Positions 10,701 through 22,105 of a stretch of 64,000 nt of DNA are shown in pieces. The translations under genes were made by a program, and so were the position numbers. Numbering within the stretch: the stretch's first letter is position 1; every line of letters begins with the position of its first letter. Source of the DNA: Theristus sp. LFF4_11 (Eukaryota > Nematoda > Chromadorea > Monhysterida > Xyalidae); NCBI GenBank assembly GCA_030248135.1, contig JASANC010002569.1:62001-126000 (forward strand), read 5' to 3'. The notes under the pieces are model-generated. The model worked only from the letters and a program-made list of their open reading frames with translations, was not told where the DNA came from and searched no databases.

Positions 10701-13700
10701 TACCCACAACCCAAGCCGCCTCCTCCGCCCCCGCAAGCTTATCCTTCTCCACCACGTTAGTTGTTCTGTCAAGCGTCTTTACAATAAGGTTTTGTTTTAT
10801 TGTTTCTCTTGCAATTTCAGCACCGGCGTACCCACAGCCAAAGCCGCCTCCTCCGCCACCGCCTCCTCCGCCCCCGCAAGCTTATCCTTCTCCACCACGT
10901 TAGTTGTTCTGTCAAGCGTTTTTACAATAAGGTTTTGTTTTATTGTTTCTCTTGCAATTTCAGCACCGGCGTACCCGCAACCCAAGCAGCCCCCTCCGCC
11001 ACCGCCAGCTTATCCTACTCCACCACGTTAGTTGTTCTGCCACCGTTTTTACAACAAGTTTTTTTGTTTAACGGTTTCAATTGCAATTTCAGCACCGGCG
11101 TACCCACAACCCAAGCCACCTCCTCCGCCAAAGCCAGCTTATCCTACTCCACCACGTTAGTTGTCTGTCAAGTGTTTTTTACAGCAAGGTTTTGTTTTTC
11201 TGTTTCAATTGCAATTTCAGCACCAGCATACCCACAACCCAAGCCGCCTCCTCCGCCACCGCCAGCTTATCCTACTCCACCACGTTAGTTGTCTGTCAAG
11301 TGTTTTTACAACAAGGTTTGGTTTTATTGTTTCACTAACAATTTCAGCACCAGCGTACCCACAACCCAAGCCACCTCCTCCACCACCACCTGCTTATCCT
11401 GATCCACCACGTATGTAATTTTTTGAAATTAAAATTTTCCAAGTTATTCGTTTATTGTTTTAGTTTTAATTACAGCACGTGCGTACCCACAACCTGTTCC
11501 GCCCCTCTGCCTCCTCCGGCTTATCCCAGTCCACCACGTGAATTGTTTTAAAAAGCAAATTTTTTTCCAAGTTTTTTTGTTTTACTGCTTCAAATGAAAT
11601 TTCAGCACCGGCATACCCGCAACCCAAGCCGCCCCCTCCGCCACCGCCAGCTTATCCTGCTCCACCACGTTAGTTGTTCTGTCAAGCGTTTTTACAGTAA
11701 GCTTTTGTTTTATTCTTTCACTTGGAATTACAGCACCGGCGTACCAACAACCGAAGCCGCCTCCTCCGCCACCGCCTCCTCCGCCACCGCCTCCTCCGCC
11801 ACCGCCTCCTCTACAACCGCCAGCTTATCCTGATCCACCACGTGAGTTGTTTCGAAAAACGCTTTTTTTTGTTTTACTGTTTCAATTGCATTTCCAGCAG
11901 CGGCGTACCCACAACCTGATCCGCCTCCTCCGCCACCTCCAGCTTATCCCAGTCCACCAAGTGAGTTGTTTTGGAAAGCGAATTTTTTACCATTGTTTGG
12001 TTCACTGTTGCAATTGCAATTCCAGCACCGGCGTACCCACAACCCAAGACCTCCGCCATCCCAGCTTATCCTAATCCATCACGTTCATATGTAATTTGGA
12101 ACTGAATTTTTTTCCAAGTTTCTATTATATTGTTTCAATGGCAATTTCAGCACCCGCGTACCCTCAACCCAAACCGCCTCCTCCGCCGGAGCCAGGTTAT
12201 CCCAGTCCATCACGCAAGTTGTTCTATTTAGACATTTTTTTCACATCACTTCTGTTTTAATGATAGAATTGCAATGTCAGCACCGACGTACCCATGATCA
12301 AAAGCGATCCATGCCAAAATCAAACCACACCCTGAACGTTTCCACAGGTGTTATATTGTTCCACGACCGCTACGAAAGTCGCTTTCGACTTTTGTTGATT
12401 TTTTTGTCATTATTTTTAGCTTCATCACCGCCAGCACAACGTCCACAGCCTCCACAGGCTTCACCTCCGGCACAATCTCCACCTCCAGGTTTGCCACACT
12501 TCACCACAAAGTTTGTTATGTGCACTTGCTTAGATTAGGGGTGCATCTAATGCGCACATTTTCTACACTATATTCTGATGAAAATTAATTTATTAGTTCT
12601 TGTCTTAGCGTTGGGCTACGGGCAATCACCGTCACCTCCGGCACACGTTCTACGGGCTCCTGCGTCGCCTTCACCTCCGGCACAAGTTCCACAACCTCCA
12701 GCTTTGCCATCTCCAACACAAAGTTTATAATAATTAATTTGTTTTGATTAAGGTCCATCCAATGTGTGCGTTTGTTCACCCTTTATCCTGATGTAAATTT
12801 ACTTTTGTCTTAGCGCTGGTCTATGAACAATCACCATCATCTCCAGCACACGTTCCACGGGCTCGTGCGTCGCCGTCACCTCCGGCACAAGTTCCACAAC
12901 CTCCAGCTTTGCCATCTCCACCACAAAGTTTGTAATAATTAATTTGTTTAGATTAAGGTCCATCCAATGTGTGCGTTTGTTTACCCTTTATCCTGATGCA
13001 AATTTACTTTTGTCTTAGCGCTGGGCTACGGGCAATCACCATCACCTCCGTCACACGTTCCACGGCCTCCAGCCGACTCAGGGCCACCACCTCAAGGTTA
13101 TGCTCCCCCAGGTAAAACTGTTTCTTCATAATAACGCTAGAAATAGCGACTTTTTTACGAAAATACAGTGATTGCAAAATATATATTTTCACAGGCGTCT
13201 TAGATTATCGCTTTTTGACACAAAATTTTGATGAATGACGTTAGATTCGCGCTCACGGTGTATCTCTTTGGATACACTATTTCATTTCTGTTTCAGAGCG
13301 CGATGATTTTCAGTCTGTAGAAATACTTTTGTTCCGTTCCATAACATCTTATATCTGTCCTGTATATGTGCCTCGGTGCAAACTATTGTTTTATTAAGCT
13401 CCATCACATCCCGAATCAGGACCACCTGCTCCACGTCCAGAACCTCCTGCTGTACCTCCACGGCCTGGTTAGTCCTGTCCACTGTGTTATCAGTTGGTGT
13501 CGTGCTCGTTTTCTTGTGCCATTTGTTCGAGTGTTCCAGCTTCTTCTTCTTGTAGCACCGTCTGCCTATCCAAACCCCGGTCCACCAGCACAAGAACCGC
13601 AGCCACCAGCCAAACCTCCACAATATCCATCTTCAGGCATTGATTGTTTTTTGCTAATTTTTCTTGACGTTTTTTGGTGGCTTCGTTGCACTTTCGGGGT

Positions 13701-15917
13701 TAAAAAATATCAAATTGGTTGTCTTCAAACCAGATTATCCTCCGCAACAGTTCGAGTCAGAGTACGGTGAAACGCCACGTGCACCTGCACCAAGTAAAAT
13801 GGGAGCATTTATCATTTGTCAACATCCTGGTTTGCAAAATTTTTGATTTGGACCAATGATTAAAACATCTTGCCAGGACCAATGCCGCCGGCAGCGCCGC
13901 CACCGTTTGCCGACCGCTACGGCTCACCGCCACCACGTGTGTTTTGCAATTATTATGGTTGAATCTAACACCCTCTCTGCAGGACATCTTCTAGTGTTAC
14001 TCTGGCTTCAAGAGTATGTTGAAGTTGTTTTCATAGCCGGACTGCCTACATTTAGCTCCTCCATATGAACGGCCATTGTTAGTCCTGCCACCACCACCGT
14101 CCGTCTCTCCAATGCCGCCTGCTGCTGGTAAAAAAAACGTTGCTGTTTTTGTAGTTTCTGCAGGTTTGTTCATTAATGACTTCACCTTTTGTTTTTTGCT
14201 GTTTAAGCCCCAAAATACATGGAAGAAACTGGCTACGACCCACCACCACCACCACCGCCACCTCCACCACCGCCAACACCCCGTTAGTTTCTATTATTTC
14301 TATTTGCTTTTTCTCTCTTACTACACGGGGTACCGTAACGCTTTTGTAACAATGCTTTTTTCAGCACCATCCAACGGATACGGAGCTCCCCGGCAAGGTT
14401 TGCAATTTTTTTAGTTTAATAGATTGAATAAGATCGTAAAAAACCAATTTCATCTTGGGGAAAATGTTGTTTTTTGTTTAATTTTACCAGCTTATACCTA
14501 ACGCAGGTCCCCCTGCACAAGAACCGCGGCCTCCAGCACCCCCACCACCTGTAGCAGTACCAAATTATCCACCGCCAGGTTTGGCTTGTTTTATGGGTTG
14601 ATTGATGCTTGGTTGGTCTTTTGTTTTCGTATCTTTTGTTCAATGTGTTTTTCAAGTCACAATTATTTTTAAGCACCGGAATACGAACAGTTGCAACCAA
14701 TCGTAATACCGGCTGCACCGTCAATGCGTCCACAGGCGCCCGGCTCAGGTTAACCAAAAAGCATTGTTCCCATTGTTGCGTCTACACACTGAAAAAATGC
14801 ACATGTAGATGCACATTTTCATGCACTTATTGATGCAAGTAAAAAAACCCGGTTCACATTCACTTAATTTTTCAGAAGCAAAATGGTTACATCTACGTTG
14901 TTTTCAAAAGAAAACATTATTTTGCTTCAAAGTGCCTCGGTTTGCGTTCATGAATTGACAAGTGCACGAACATGTGCTGCTGATTGATTGATGTGAACCA
15001 ACTTTGCTTTCAAAGGAATCGAATAAGATTCGGGTACAATTATTTACGCGTTAATTTTTCTGTTCCAGAACCGAATGGCTACGAGCAACCGTCGCCACGT
15101 AATCGCTTTTTAGCTTATTTCCTTTTGTGTGTTCTTTTCAAAAAAGTCTTTCGTTGCGGCAACAGCCCTTTCATTATTTGTATTTTATATGAACCATCTT
15201 TTTTTAAATCTATTAAATTGAGTTTCAGCACAAAATTATGATCAGCCATCGTCGGTAATGCAACAAGGGCCACCAGCCGCTGTTCCCATGCCTCCTGCAA
15301 CGGGTACATGATTACAATGATTTTTCACTGTTCATAACAATCATAGGCGCAAACGATAAATGTAGTGTCTTGTTTTGTAGAAGAAATAACTGAATGGAAA
15401 TACTGCATTACTTTGTTATTTTTACCCCTTTTCTTCAGTTGCGAATCACAAACACACAACAGTTTTTTATTTCTTATGTTCTTGCATTCGTTTTTCAGCA
15501 CCCCCGTCATCTGGATACGGTCCACCGCAAGGTTTGCAATGTTTTGCATTTTTTTCACGTAAATTGTAAATTTATTCTTTGTCTATTCGTTGCATTTTTA
15601 TTAGTTTTATATATTTTTTGAGTTTTTCAGAGCCAATTCAACGAATAGCTCGGTCGTTTCCAGCTCGACCACAACCTGGTATGGATTGTTTTTTCTTTGT
15701 TTTTTCTCAACTCTGTGTTTTAGGTATGGTAGGCTGGTTTTGACTTTCTGGCAGCTTATTGCTTATTTCAGTGTTTGACAAACCGTCCTTCCCGTTTCGA
15801 CGTAGTTTCGCACGCTCCTCACTGCTGTCGACTGCGAAAACACGAATGGGCAGTTTACATCTTGTCTACGCCGCACACCCCTTGCCTTCTGCAATTTTCA
15901 ATAGTCGACGGATGTAG
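7762..15917 (+). CDS. secreted Pro/Tyr-rich repeat protein, about 48 phase-1 exons
   Basis: Exon 1 (7762-7822) encodes a signal peptide (MKPTQQTPFFVIFILQCLLA) and ends in phase 1. Exon 2 is 7965-8015. Exons of the tandem array run 8585-12213 (described separately). Unique exons follow: 12420-12488, 12609-12722, 12814-12927, 13019-13111, 13399-13467, 13556-13636, 13734-13793, 13877-13936, 14056-14127, 14208-14282, 14365-14397, 14507-14578, 14674-14748, 15069-15098, 15229-15303, 15499-15531, 15631-15678. The terminal exon is 15772-15917 (TAG at 15915). Every intron is phase 1 and every internal exon is a multiple of three, apart from one broken copy. The predicted product is about 1,084 aa, mostly PAYPQPKPPPPPP-like repeats, then degenerate Pro/Gln/Tyr units, then a basic non-repetitive C-terminus (RRSFARSSLLSTAKTRMGS). 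A secreted, extended structural protein (cuticle, egg-shell, adhesive or mucin-like) is likely by composition only; I recognise no named family. Exons 12609 and 12814 are a second, independent tandem duplication (114 nt each). Confidence 0.8.
8243..8394 (+). other. possible alternative terminal exon with a 21-bp minisatellite
   Basis: Inside the second intron of the proline-rich gene, after an AG at 8241-8242, the phase-1 reading frame stays open. It runs through three copies of a 21-bp unit (GCCACTGCTACCACTACTTTT, giving TTTFATA) and then a Pro-rich stretch (LPPKSPPQSPPVH) to TAA at 8392-8394. Used as a last exon it would yield a short secreted isoform of about 88 aa. Used internally, it could stop at a phase-1 donor at 8332/8333 (CTCT|gtaact), giving a 90-nt exon. 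Either use is inference; it may simply be a decayed exon. Confidence 0.3.
11476..11537 (+). pseudogene. frameshifted 62-nt copy of the repeated exon
   Basis: Acceptor (ttaattacag) and donor (CCAC|gtgaat) are intact, but the exon has 62 nt instead of 63: one base is missing within the Pro block after AACCTGTTCCG. Inclusion would shift the frame of everything downstream. Because both neighbours are phase 1, skipping restores the frame. It therefore must be skipped, must be tolerated in a minority of transcripts, or reflects a sequencing error in a repeat. Confidence 0.65.
12281..12340 (+). pseudogene. degenerate last copy of the repeated exon, in-frame stop
   Basis: After an acceptor-like gcaatgtcag the copy starts CACCGACGTACCCATGA. 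In the array's frame this gives a TGA stop after five codons, and the rest no longer resembles the repeat. It marks the decaying 3' edge of the array. Splicing from 12213 straight to 12420 keeps the frame open. Confidence 0.6.
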
Positions 15918-16494
15918 AACAGTTTTGCTGCTAATGCGTTTAGTTTTGATCGTTTCAAAGCAAGAAAAGAAATTTTTTGCTGATTAGGATTCTTTGTTTT
16001 TTAGGTTTCTGTGTTTTGTTTTTGTTTTTTACGATTTTTTGTTGTTGTGTTTCAAGTTTATTAACTGTTGTATTCAATTAACTTGCCATATTGCGTTGGT
16101 GCTTTTATTATTTTTTGAGTTCACATGCCAAAGACAATTCGCATGCCATGCAAGTGTGCAACAGAACCAAAGTAATGTTTTTCTTTCACAAACTCTTGTT
16201 GTTTTTTCATTGTTTATTCTGTTTTCACAGAAGACATTTGTTGACCTGATAAAAAAATTTGACGTTTTACCCGAAAAATTATTTCATAAACAACAAGGAA
16301 AGCAAACAACTACATTGTATTGCGTTTTTTTATCGTGATGATACACACGGACGCAACACCTGATCATTATCAGCCTCTGTCTGGTTCCTGCGTTGTTTCT
16401 TGCTTCTGAAGTCAACTTCGGAAATTACACATGTAGAGGTAAATTTTATCAAATTTTATTTCAAATTTCAAAGAATTCAAGACAGAACACCACC

Positions 16495-19400
16495 ATGCGA
16501 GTCAACGGCTGTCTTATTCTCATCGTTAAGTTGCTCGCTTTTAATCAAAATCGTGTTTTCGGCGCCACGGACACGTCGGCCACTGCGCCGGTGTGCGGCA
16601 AACCGGCGATTTCACCGAACGAACAGCGAATCGTCGGCGGCACCAACGCACGCCCGTACTCGTGGCCGTGGCAGGGCGTGCTTTGTTTTATCGGTAAAGT
16701 CATGGAGCAGCCAAGCGCGCTGTCTCTGGAAAATCCAAACATCAAGAAATGCGAATGTGAAAACGATCACAATGAAACGGATCAAACACCGTAAAGTCTT
16801 GCATATACAGCTCTCCATCTGAAAATTTGAAAATCAAAACATTTTGAAAAAAGTGGAATTTTGTGTGACCACGACAAGTGGGAGGAGGATGTCTCCAACG
16901 ACTGTTGGTCGTGAAAATTCAACTAAAAACTTCTCTGTTCACCATAAAAAAGCACAAACTTCTTTCTGCCCGCTCAGACTTTCCAGGCTACCCAAAGTTG
17001 TGCAGTCTCAACTGTGGGACGTCGCTGATCGCCTCGAGATGGGCGCTCACAGCGGCGCACTGCGTGTCCGTTTGAAAGCTTTTGGTTTTCTTTAATTTGT
17101 TCGATACATAAAAGCATTTTTTTGTCATCACTGCTGAGTAATTCTATTCGCTTCTCAAGTTTCGGCATGGAAAGTCGGCCGGAGATTTTTGCGGTCCGCT
17201 TCGGAGTCTACAACCACAGCAGCGATTCGGAGATGGAGCCAGGCTCAGTGATGATTCGTCTCGCGAAAATTCACCGCCATCCAAACTTTAGTCACCCGAT
17301 GCATGACGCCAGTGATTTAGCGTTGCTTGAGGTGTGTGTGTGTGTGAAGAAATTTACAATTTATTAGAAATATTATGCAGGATGAACAAAACTTATTAGA
17401 AATATTCAAAATGATTTGTTCTGTGGTTAACAGATTCGGTGACTAAATCAACATAAACAGAAAAAAAATGTCATATTTCTCCAGCTGGCTACAAACGTCT
17501 CTTACTCTGAGCATATTCTGCCAGTTTGCTTGCCGCGAAGTGACACGGAAGCGCTGCAACCGGGAAGAACGGCCTATGTGACTGGATGGGGCAAGATGAC
17601 TGGTAAAGCGGTGATTGGTTGGGTTGGTTGTGGTCGTGGTGTTTCATAATAGAGACCCTCAGTGGTTAGTTCAGTTGCATCAAAGCAGAAAAACGTGAAG
17701 GTTAGTAAAGGCACAGATAACGACTATCAGCCGCATTCTGCTGATTGCTTGATTCGAATCGAGAGCAGCAATTAGCTGCATATTATTGACTTGAAGGAAA
17801 ATAGTTGACCAGTTTGAAATTATAAATTATGATACTGAAAATTGCAAAAAGCAACACAAAGCGCGTGCACTGCAGCTGACGGCGGCACTATCAGTGAGCA
17901 GCTGCGCCAGGTTGCGGTGCCGATCGTTGATCAGCTCGCCTGTGACGCTGACTACGACCAACATGTCGACGACGCAACGATGTTCTGTGCGGGAAGAGCT
18001 GGCAAAGACAGCTGTCAGGTGCGATGTGATACCGTATTAGGTATGGCCTATTTTTTAAACGTGTCCCACTGAAATGACGTCATGTGCCACAAAACATGCG
18101 CTTGTCGTTCACAGCAAACCAGACTATCCGTTTAGCTGATTTCTTCCCGTAAACAAATGGTGAATGTCGAATCAGTCACACCAAACTGAAATTTTAGTGC
18201 CTGTACTTTGACAAACGGGCGTTTTTAAATAAAATGACGTCACGTTAGTCCGGACACGTTTGAATAAATCCACAATACCTCTATTAACCCCCCCCCCAAA
18301 TTAACCCCCCAAAAATAAACCCCCACCCCCTCGACAAGTTTCCAAATAATCCCCCCCCCAAAAAAAAATCCCCCATGGGGGATTTTTGGAAACCTGTTTG
18401 AAACACATACCCAGCGAATTCAGTGGCTGGTTGCAGTGCTACCAAAGGCCCCAAATGGATGAGTTAATGGTAATTTCATTGCAAAAGGCTGTTGTAAAAG
18501 GAAATTTCTATGTAGAGTAGAAGTTTCTGCGACTTCCTTCCTGCCATGGAAGGTATTTTTGCCATTTTGCCCACCCCTAAAAATGGTTTCCAAATAACCC
18601 CCCCCCCAAAATAAACCCCCACCCCCAGAAGTCGCTGAAGAAATAAACCCCCATGGGGGTTTATTAGAGGTAATACGGTATGCAGTGGGTTGCCATAGAC
18701 CGTGCACAAGGGCCGGTTGCAATTGATGTTGATTTGAAAAAGTCTCGCAACCACCGACACATGCTGTCGAAATATACAGGGTGAGCCAAAAAAAGTTCCA
18801 ATTCTAAAATGCTCTCACTGGCTTGTGCTGAGGTGTTTCGAGCTGAAAATTGGAACACTATTAGAAAACATTTGGTGGTTTTTCTGAACAAATTTTTGTC
18901 ACTGTATGTTGCCCCTGTCACTCACTACAGCAAAATATCTGGAAAATATAAAAAGTCGACAAAGGTTATAAAATGCAGAGGGTTGATTTAGCTGTAAAAA
19001 AGATTCAAATGAATGAACGTGGGTGACAACCCGAGTGTTCACAACACAAAAAACATGAAAAAAACAATACGCACATGCAGTAGCTTGGAAATGCCGAATG
19101 CTGAATTGCATTTGAACAGTCTTTGATCACCCTGATGTTTCACTTCGAGTCTGAGCGTGCGTGAGCGGTTATGCTCAGAACAGATGCGAATTTATCTTTC
19201 CAGAGGCAAATTGTTTTTTCCTTTTTTTCACATTCACACAATTTCAGACTATAGTTGTTTTCTGCAGTGCGCGCGATGCAGTTCCATTTTCATTCTTTTG
19301 CTGCCATCATGGTTAAGTAGACGGCAGAACAGCTAGTCTCGTCTGCCAATTGGTGGGAACATGCGAATAACTTTTCCACAAGTTGTTCGACAATTTCTTA

Positions 19401-20465
19401 CAAAATTCAATTTGACTCCGCGTGACGACACATGAGTTCGGAAGTCCGTTTATGAGCAATGATAAACAGTGAGATCATGGATGAACAGTGTTTTCGTCAA
19501 AAATTGCTATTTTTGAAAACTACACTGTAAAAATAAACTTACGTGCAAGACAAAAAAATTAAAAAAAACTTCCCAAAGTGTTCTAACAGTGTTCCAAACT
19601 TTAAAACACGAGGTCCCTGTGTTACAGCTAATTCAACCCTCTGCATTTCACAACATGTGTCGATTTTTCATATTTCCAGTTATTCTGCTGTAGTGAGTGA
19701 TAGGAGCAACATACCATGACAAAAATTTGGTCAGAAAAACCTCCAAATGTTTTCTAGTGGTGTTCCAATTTTCAGCTCGAAACACCTTAGCACAAGCGAG
19801 TGAGAGCATTTTAGAAATATTATGCCTGCATCCGCTGTCCGCTCGCTCGCGAATGGGCATGATTGAAACCTTTTTTGGCTCATCCTATACATATTGGCGT
19901 CAGTTTTTTCAAGAATATACTGGGATAAACGTTCAGCTGCTAGAGCTGACCTTTTTTGACAAGGTGATAATCAGCGTTTCACAGAGCAGATACTGTAGCA
20001 GGAATTAAAAAGGCAAGAAACTTCTTGTAGGGAGACAGCGGAGGCCCACTGGTGGTGAAATCAAAATCAGACATTTGGTACCAACATGGAATAGTTTCGT
20101 GGGGAAAAGGTTGCGCGCAGTACGGACACCCCGGTAGGGCTTTAAAAGTGGAAGAGATTTTTTCGCGTTTGCTCTTTCCTGATTTGACTGACACTGAATC
20201 ATTTCTTTTGTTTCAGGCGTTTACTCGCGTGTTAGCGCATATTGCGATTACATTGAGGCTATTATTGGTGAGACAATATGCCACAGTCGAGATGCGTAGT
20301 ACTCCGCCCACTTTGTGGAGGTCTTATAAACGGGGAGGTCTTATAATGCAAGACTTCACGGTATTTTCTTGTTATTTTTCAACAAAAGTATCTTAATTGT
20401 TCGCAGGTGATTATGTGTGTGTGAGAAAGACTGTTTTTTTTGAACGTGGTGTTCTTTGCAAGTGA
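16495..20465 (+). CDS. trypsin-like serine protease (S1 family), secreted zymogen
   Basis: Eight exons with matching phases: 16495-16693, 16978-17065, 17160-17331, 17485-17602, 17876-18018, 20031-20133, 20217-20267, 20407-20465; 310 aa. A weakly hydrophobic signal region precedes a propeptide with a single Cys (APVCGKP) and the activation site EQR|IVGG. Catalytic His is in LTAAHC, Asp in DASDLALLE, Ser in GDSGGP. The residue six before the catalytic Ser is Asp (KDSCQGDSGGP), which in chymotrypsin-fold enzymes gives trypsin-like Arg/Lys specificity. VTGWGKMTG and [23 protein letters not shown] are further family landmarks. The start chosen has CACC before ATG. The last exon (20407) is short and rests only on phase and an acceptor. 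Intron 5 (2 kb) holds several transposons. No extra domains are present, so this is a simple digestive or extracellular-processing type protease. Confidence 0.9.
18043..18277. mobile_element. CRE-bearing MITE family C, copy 1
   Basis: An element of about 235 bp whose ends are inverted: TTTTTTAAACGTGTCC..TGACGTCA on the left and TGACGTCA..GTCCGGACACGTTTGAA on the right. A close copy is at 56661-56900 and a truncated reversed piece at 28999-29057. Each full copy carries a TGACGTC near both ends. It sits in intron 5 of the serine protease, shortly after a donor site. Confidence 0.7.
18272..18680 (-). mobile_element. C/G-rich inverted-repeat element family D, copy 1
   Basis: Bounded by ATACCTCTATTAACCCCC and its mirror GGGGGTTTATTAGAGGTAAT. 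Inside are long C-runs, CCCCCATGGGGG palindromes and an AAAATGGCAAAAATACC-type core (here in reverse). Copies in the other orientation are at 20847-21285 and 29355-29745. No ORF. The class is unknown; palindromic ends suggest a fold-back DNA element. Confidence 0.6.
18777..19887 (+). mobile_element. degenerate mariner-type element with transposase 5' remnant
   Basis: Terminal inverted repeats: CAGGGTGAGCCAAAAAAAGTTCCAATT at the left and the imperfect complement AATTGG...AACCTTTTTTGGCTCATCCTA at the right, with TA flanking the left end. At 19309 the plus strand reads ATG GTT AAG TAG ACG GCA GAA CAG, which matches the start MVKWTAEQ of a remnant helix-turn-helix ORF in the related element at 25310-26230, with Trp changed to a stop. 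It is therefore a dead relative of that family, inserted in intron 5 of the protease gene. Confidence 0.65.
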
Positions 20466-20846
20466 CCTGACGATTTTTGGTTTTGCTTTATTTTTTTTGT
20501 ACAGTTGATTACCGATATAAACAGTGCACGTTTGCCCGTGCGACGTTTGGTGTAACGTGGCGCTGCTGCTGAAGTTTTAGCCAAACAGTCCATTCAAACC
20601 GTTCAACCATAAAAAAAGATCGAAAACCGGTCGTTCATTACTAATTGCGGGAGACCAAAAAGAAATCTAAAATTGCGGGAGACGCACAAAAAAAGTGGAA
20701 TATGGGCTTGTGTAAGCCAGGGTATTTCCACGGCAGATTCGCCCAAAGTCGTCACAATTCAATACCTGCTAGAATTGCTCACATAAGAAAGCTGACCCAT
20801 AAAGCCGTGATCAGCGCAATGAGAAACCCTGGACGACACAATTTAT

Positions 20847-21285
20847 GTACCGATGAACCCCCATGGGGGATTAATACGTCAGCGACTTTTAGAGGTGGGG
20901 GTTTATTGGTGGGGGGGGGGGCTTTATTTACAAACAAATTCTAGGGGTGGGGGTTTGCTGAAAAATGGCAAAAATACCTTGCATGGCAGGTAAGAAAGTC
21001 GCAGAAACTTCTACGTTTCACAGAGATTTCCTTTTGTAACAGCCTTTTGTAATGAAATTACCATTAACTCATCCCTTTGGAGCTTTTGGTAGCACAATTT
21101 TACCAATGTCACTGCATTCAGCCACTGAATTCGCTGGGTATGTGTTTCAAACAAGTTTCCAATTAACCCCCATGGGGGATTATTTGTGGGGAAGATGGGA
21201 TTATTCGGAAACTTGTCGTGGGGGTGGGGGTTTATTGGTGGGTGGGATTAATGGTGGGGGGGGGGTTAATTGGGGTATTACGGTA
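20847..21285 (+). mobile_element. C/G-rich inverted-repeat element family D, copy 2
   Basis: Starts GATGAACCCCCATGGGGGAT and ends GGTTAATTGGGGTATTACGG. It shares the internal GGCAAAAATACCTTGCATGG and CAGCCTTTTGTAATGAAATT blocks with the copies at 18272-18680 (reversed) and 29355-29745. No coding capacity. Confidence 0.65.
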
Positions 21286-21448
21286 CTTTTTTTTGTTTTT
21301 GGACCGATTTAGCCAATTTTCAATGTCAATTTGGTCTAAATAGACACGCTTCAATATATAGAGTTGCTCACATAAAAAACTAACCTAAAATCCGTGATCA
21401 GCGCATTGATTTACCACGTACTAGAACAGTTTCATATTTTTTGTATTT

Positions 21449-22105
21449 TTTGGACCGATTTCGCAAATTTTCATGGCCGATTCGCCGTAAATCGTCGCGA
21501 TTTTGGCTATTTAGCTGTTATTCCTTTAATTTTTTTAAAAATAAAAATCAAATTGAATGTCTCCGCAATAAGGTTACCCCTAGAAACTTTTTGATTTGTC
21601 AAATAACGGTTTGTTTCATGCACAGAAAGCGCAAACACACTTCAAAATAAGCATTTTCCGTAATGTTGTGCAAAAAAGCTAAATTTGAGCTTTGGGAAGC
21701 ATTAGAAAAAAAATGAATTGAAAATTCCGGAAATTTTTCCTAAAGCTTCATCACTGAAACGCACGCGCACGGGCATCGGCATGCTCATGCTCATGATCCA
21801 CTAGCGCGCGTGCACACGCTCCGGCCCCAACAAGAACTTGTTCAAAACGCAATTGTTCTGACATCTTCCTTCTTCAAAAGGCTTGGCTTAGGTTAGGATT
21901 GGGTCAGGATAATGTTTATCTTTGAATTAGACTTTAGGATTAGGTTTTGATTTAGGCCAGTTTAGGCAACGTCTGCCAACATCAGTGGTTTGATTTAGTA
22001 CGAACGGCCAACCAAATTTTTACCCCAGCAAATGTTTTTATCTTAACAGTCAAAATTTTTTTATATCACTGAAACTGCGTACACATTTTATGACATATAG
22101 TCGAA
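21449..22105 (+). repeat. dispersed repeat family E, copy 1
   Basis: Matches 26751-27125 over long stretches (TGGACCGATTTCGC, GTTACCCCTAGAAACT, GATTTGTCAAATAACGG, TTCATGCACAGAAAGCGCAA). Relative to that copy it carries about 280 extra bases (roughly 21735-22015) that include TTAGG-type motifs. Class unknown; no ORF. Confidence 0.65.

Larger units (their letters stand above)
8585..12340 (+). repeat. tandem micro-exon array: 63-nt exon + about 65-nt intron, 28 units plus one dead copy
   Basis: Each unit is ...ttgcaatttcag | CACCGGCGTACCCACAACC ... CCACCAC | gttagttg.... Exon starts are 8585, 8689, 8815, 8942, 9071, 9197, 9325, 9483, 9610, 9738, 9866, 10024, 10151, 10279, 10407, 10565, 10693, 10821, 10964, 11093, 11221, 11348, 11476, 11606, 11734, 11898, 12026, 12151. 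Most exons are 63 nt (21 codons). Variants are 42 (8585), 93 (9325, 9866, 10407), 78 (10821), 108 (11734), 57 (12026) and 62 nt (11476, frameshifted). A final copy at 12281 hits an in-frame TGA after five codons. Introns share strong identity (CAAGCGTTTTTACAATAAGG), so whole exon-intron units were duplicated, not just coding repeats. Length variants differ by multiples of 15 nt, i.e. added PPPPP blocks. Confidence 0.93.

Noticed and set aside
8585..12340. Regular 128-bp repeat array as a CRISPR array or satellite
   Set aside because: The repeated part is coding in one constant frame and bounded by splice acceptor and donor consensus; the 'spacers' are also near-identical, unlike CRISPR spacers, and the context is a spliced animal gene.
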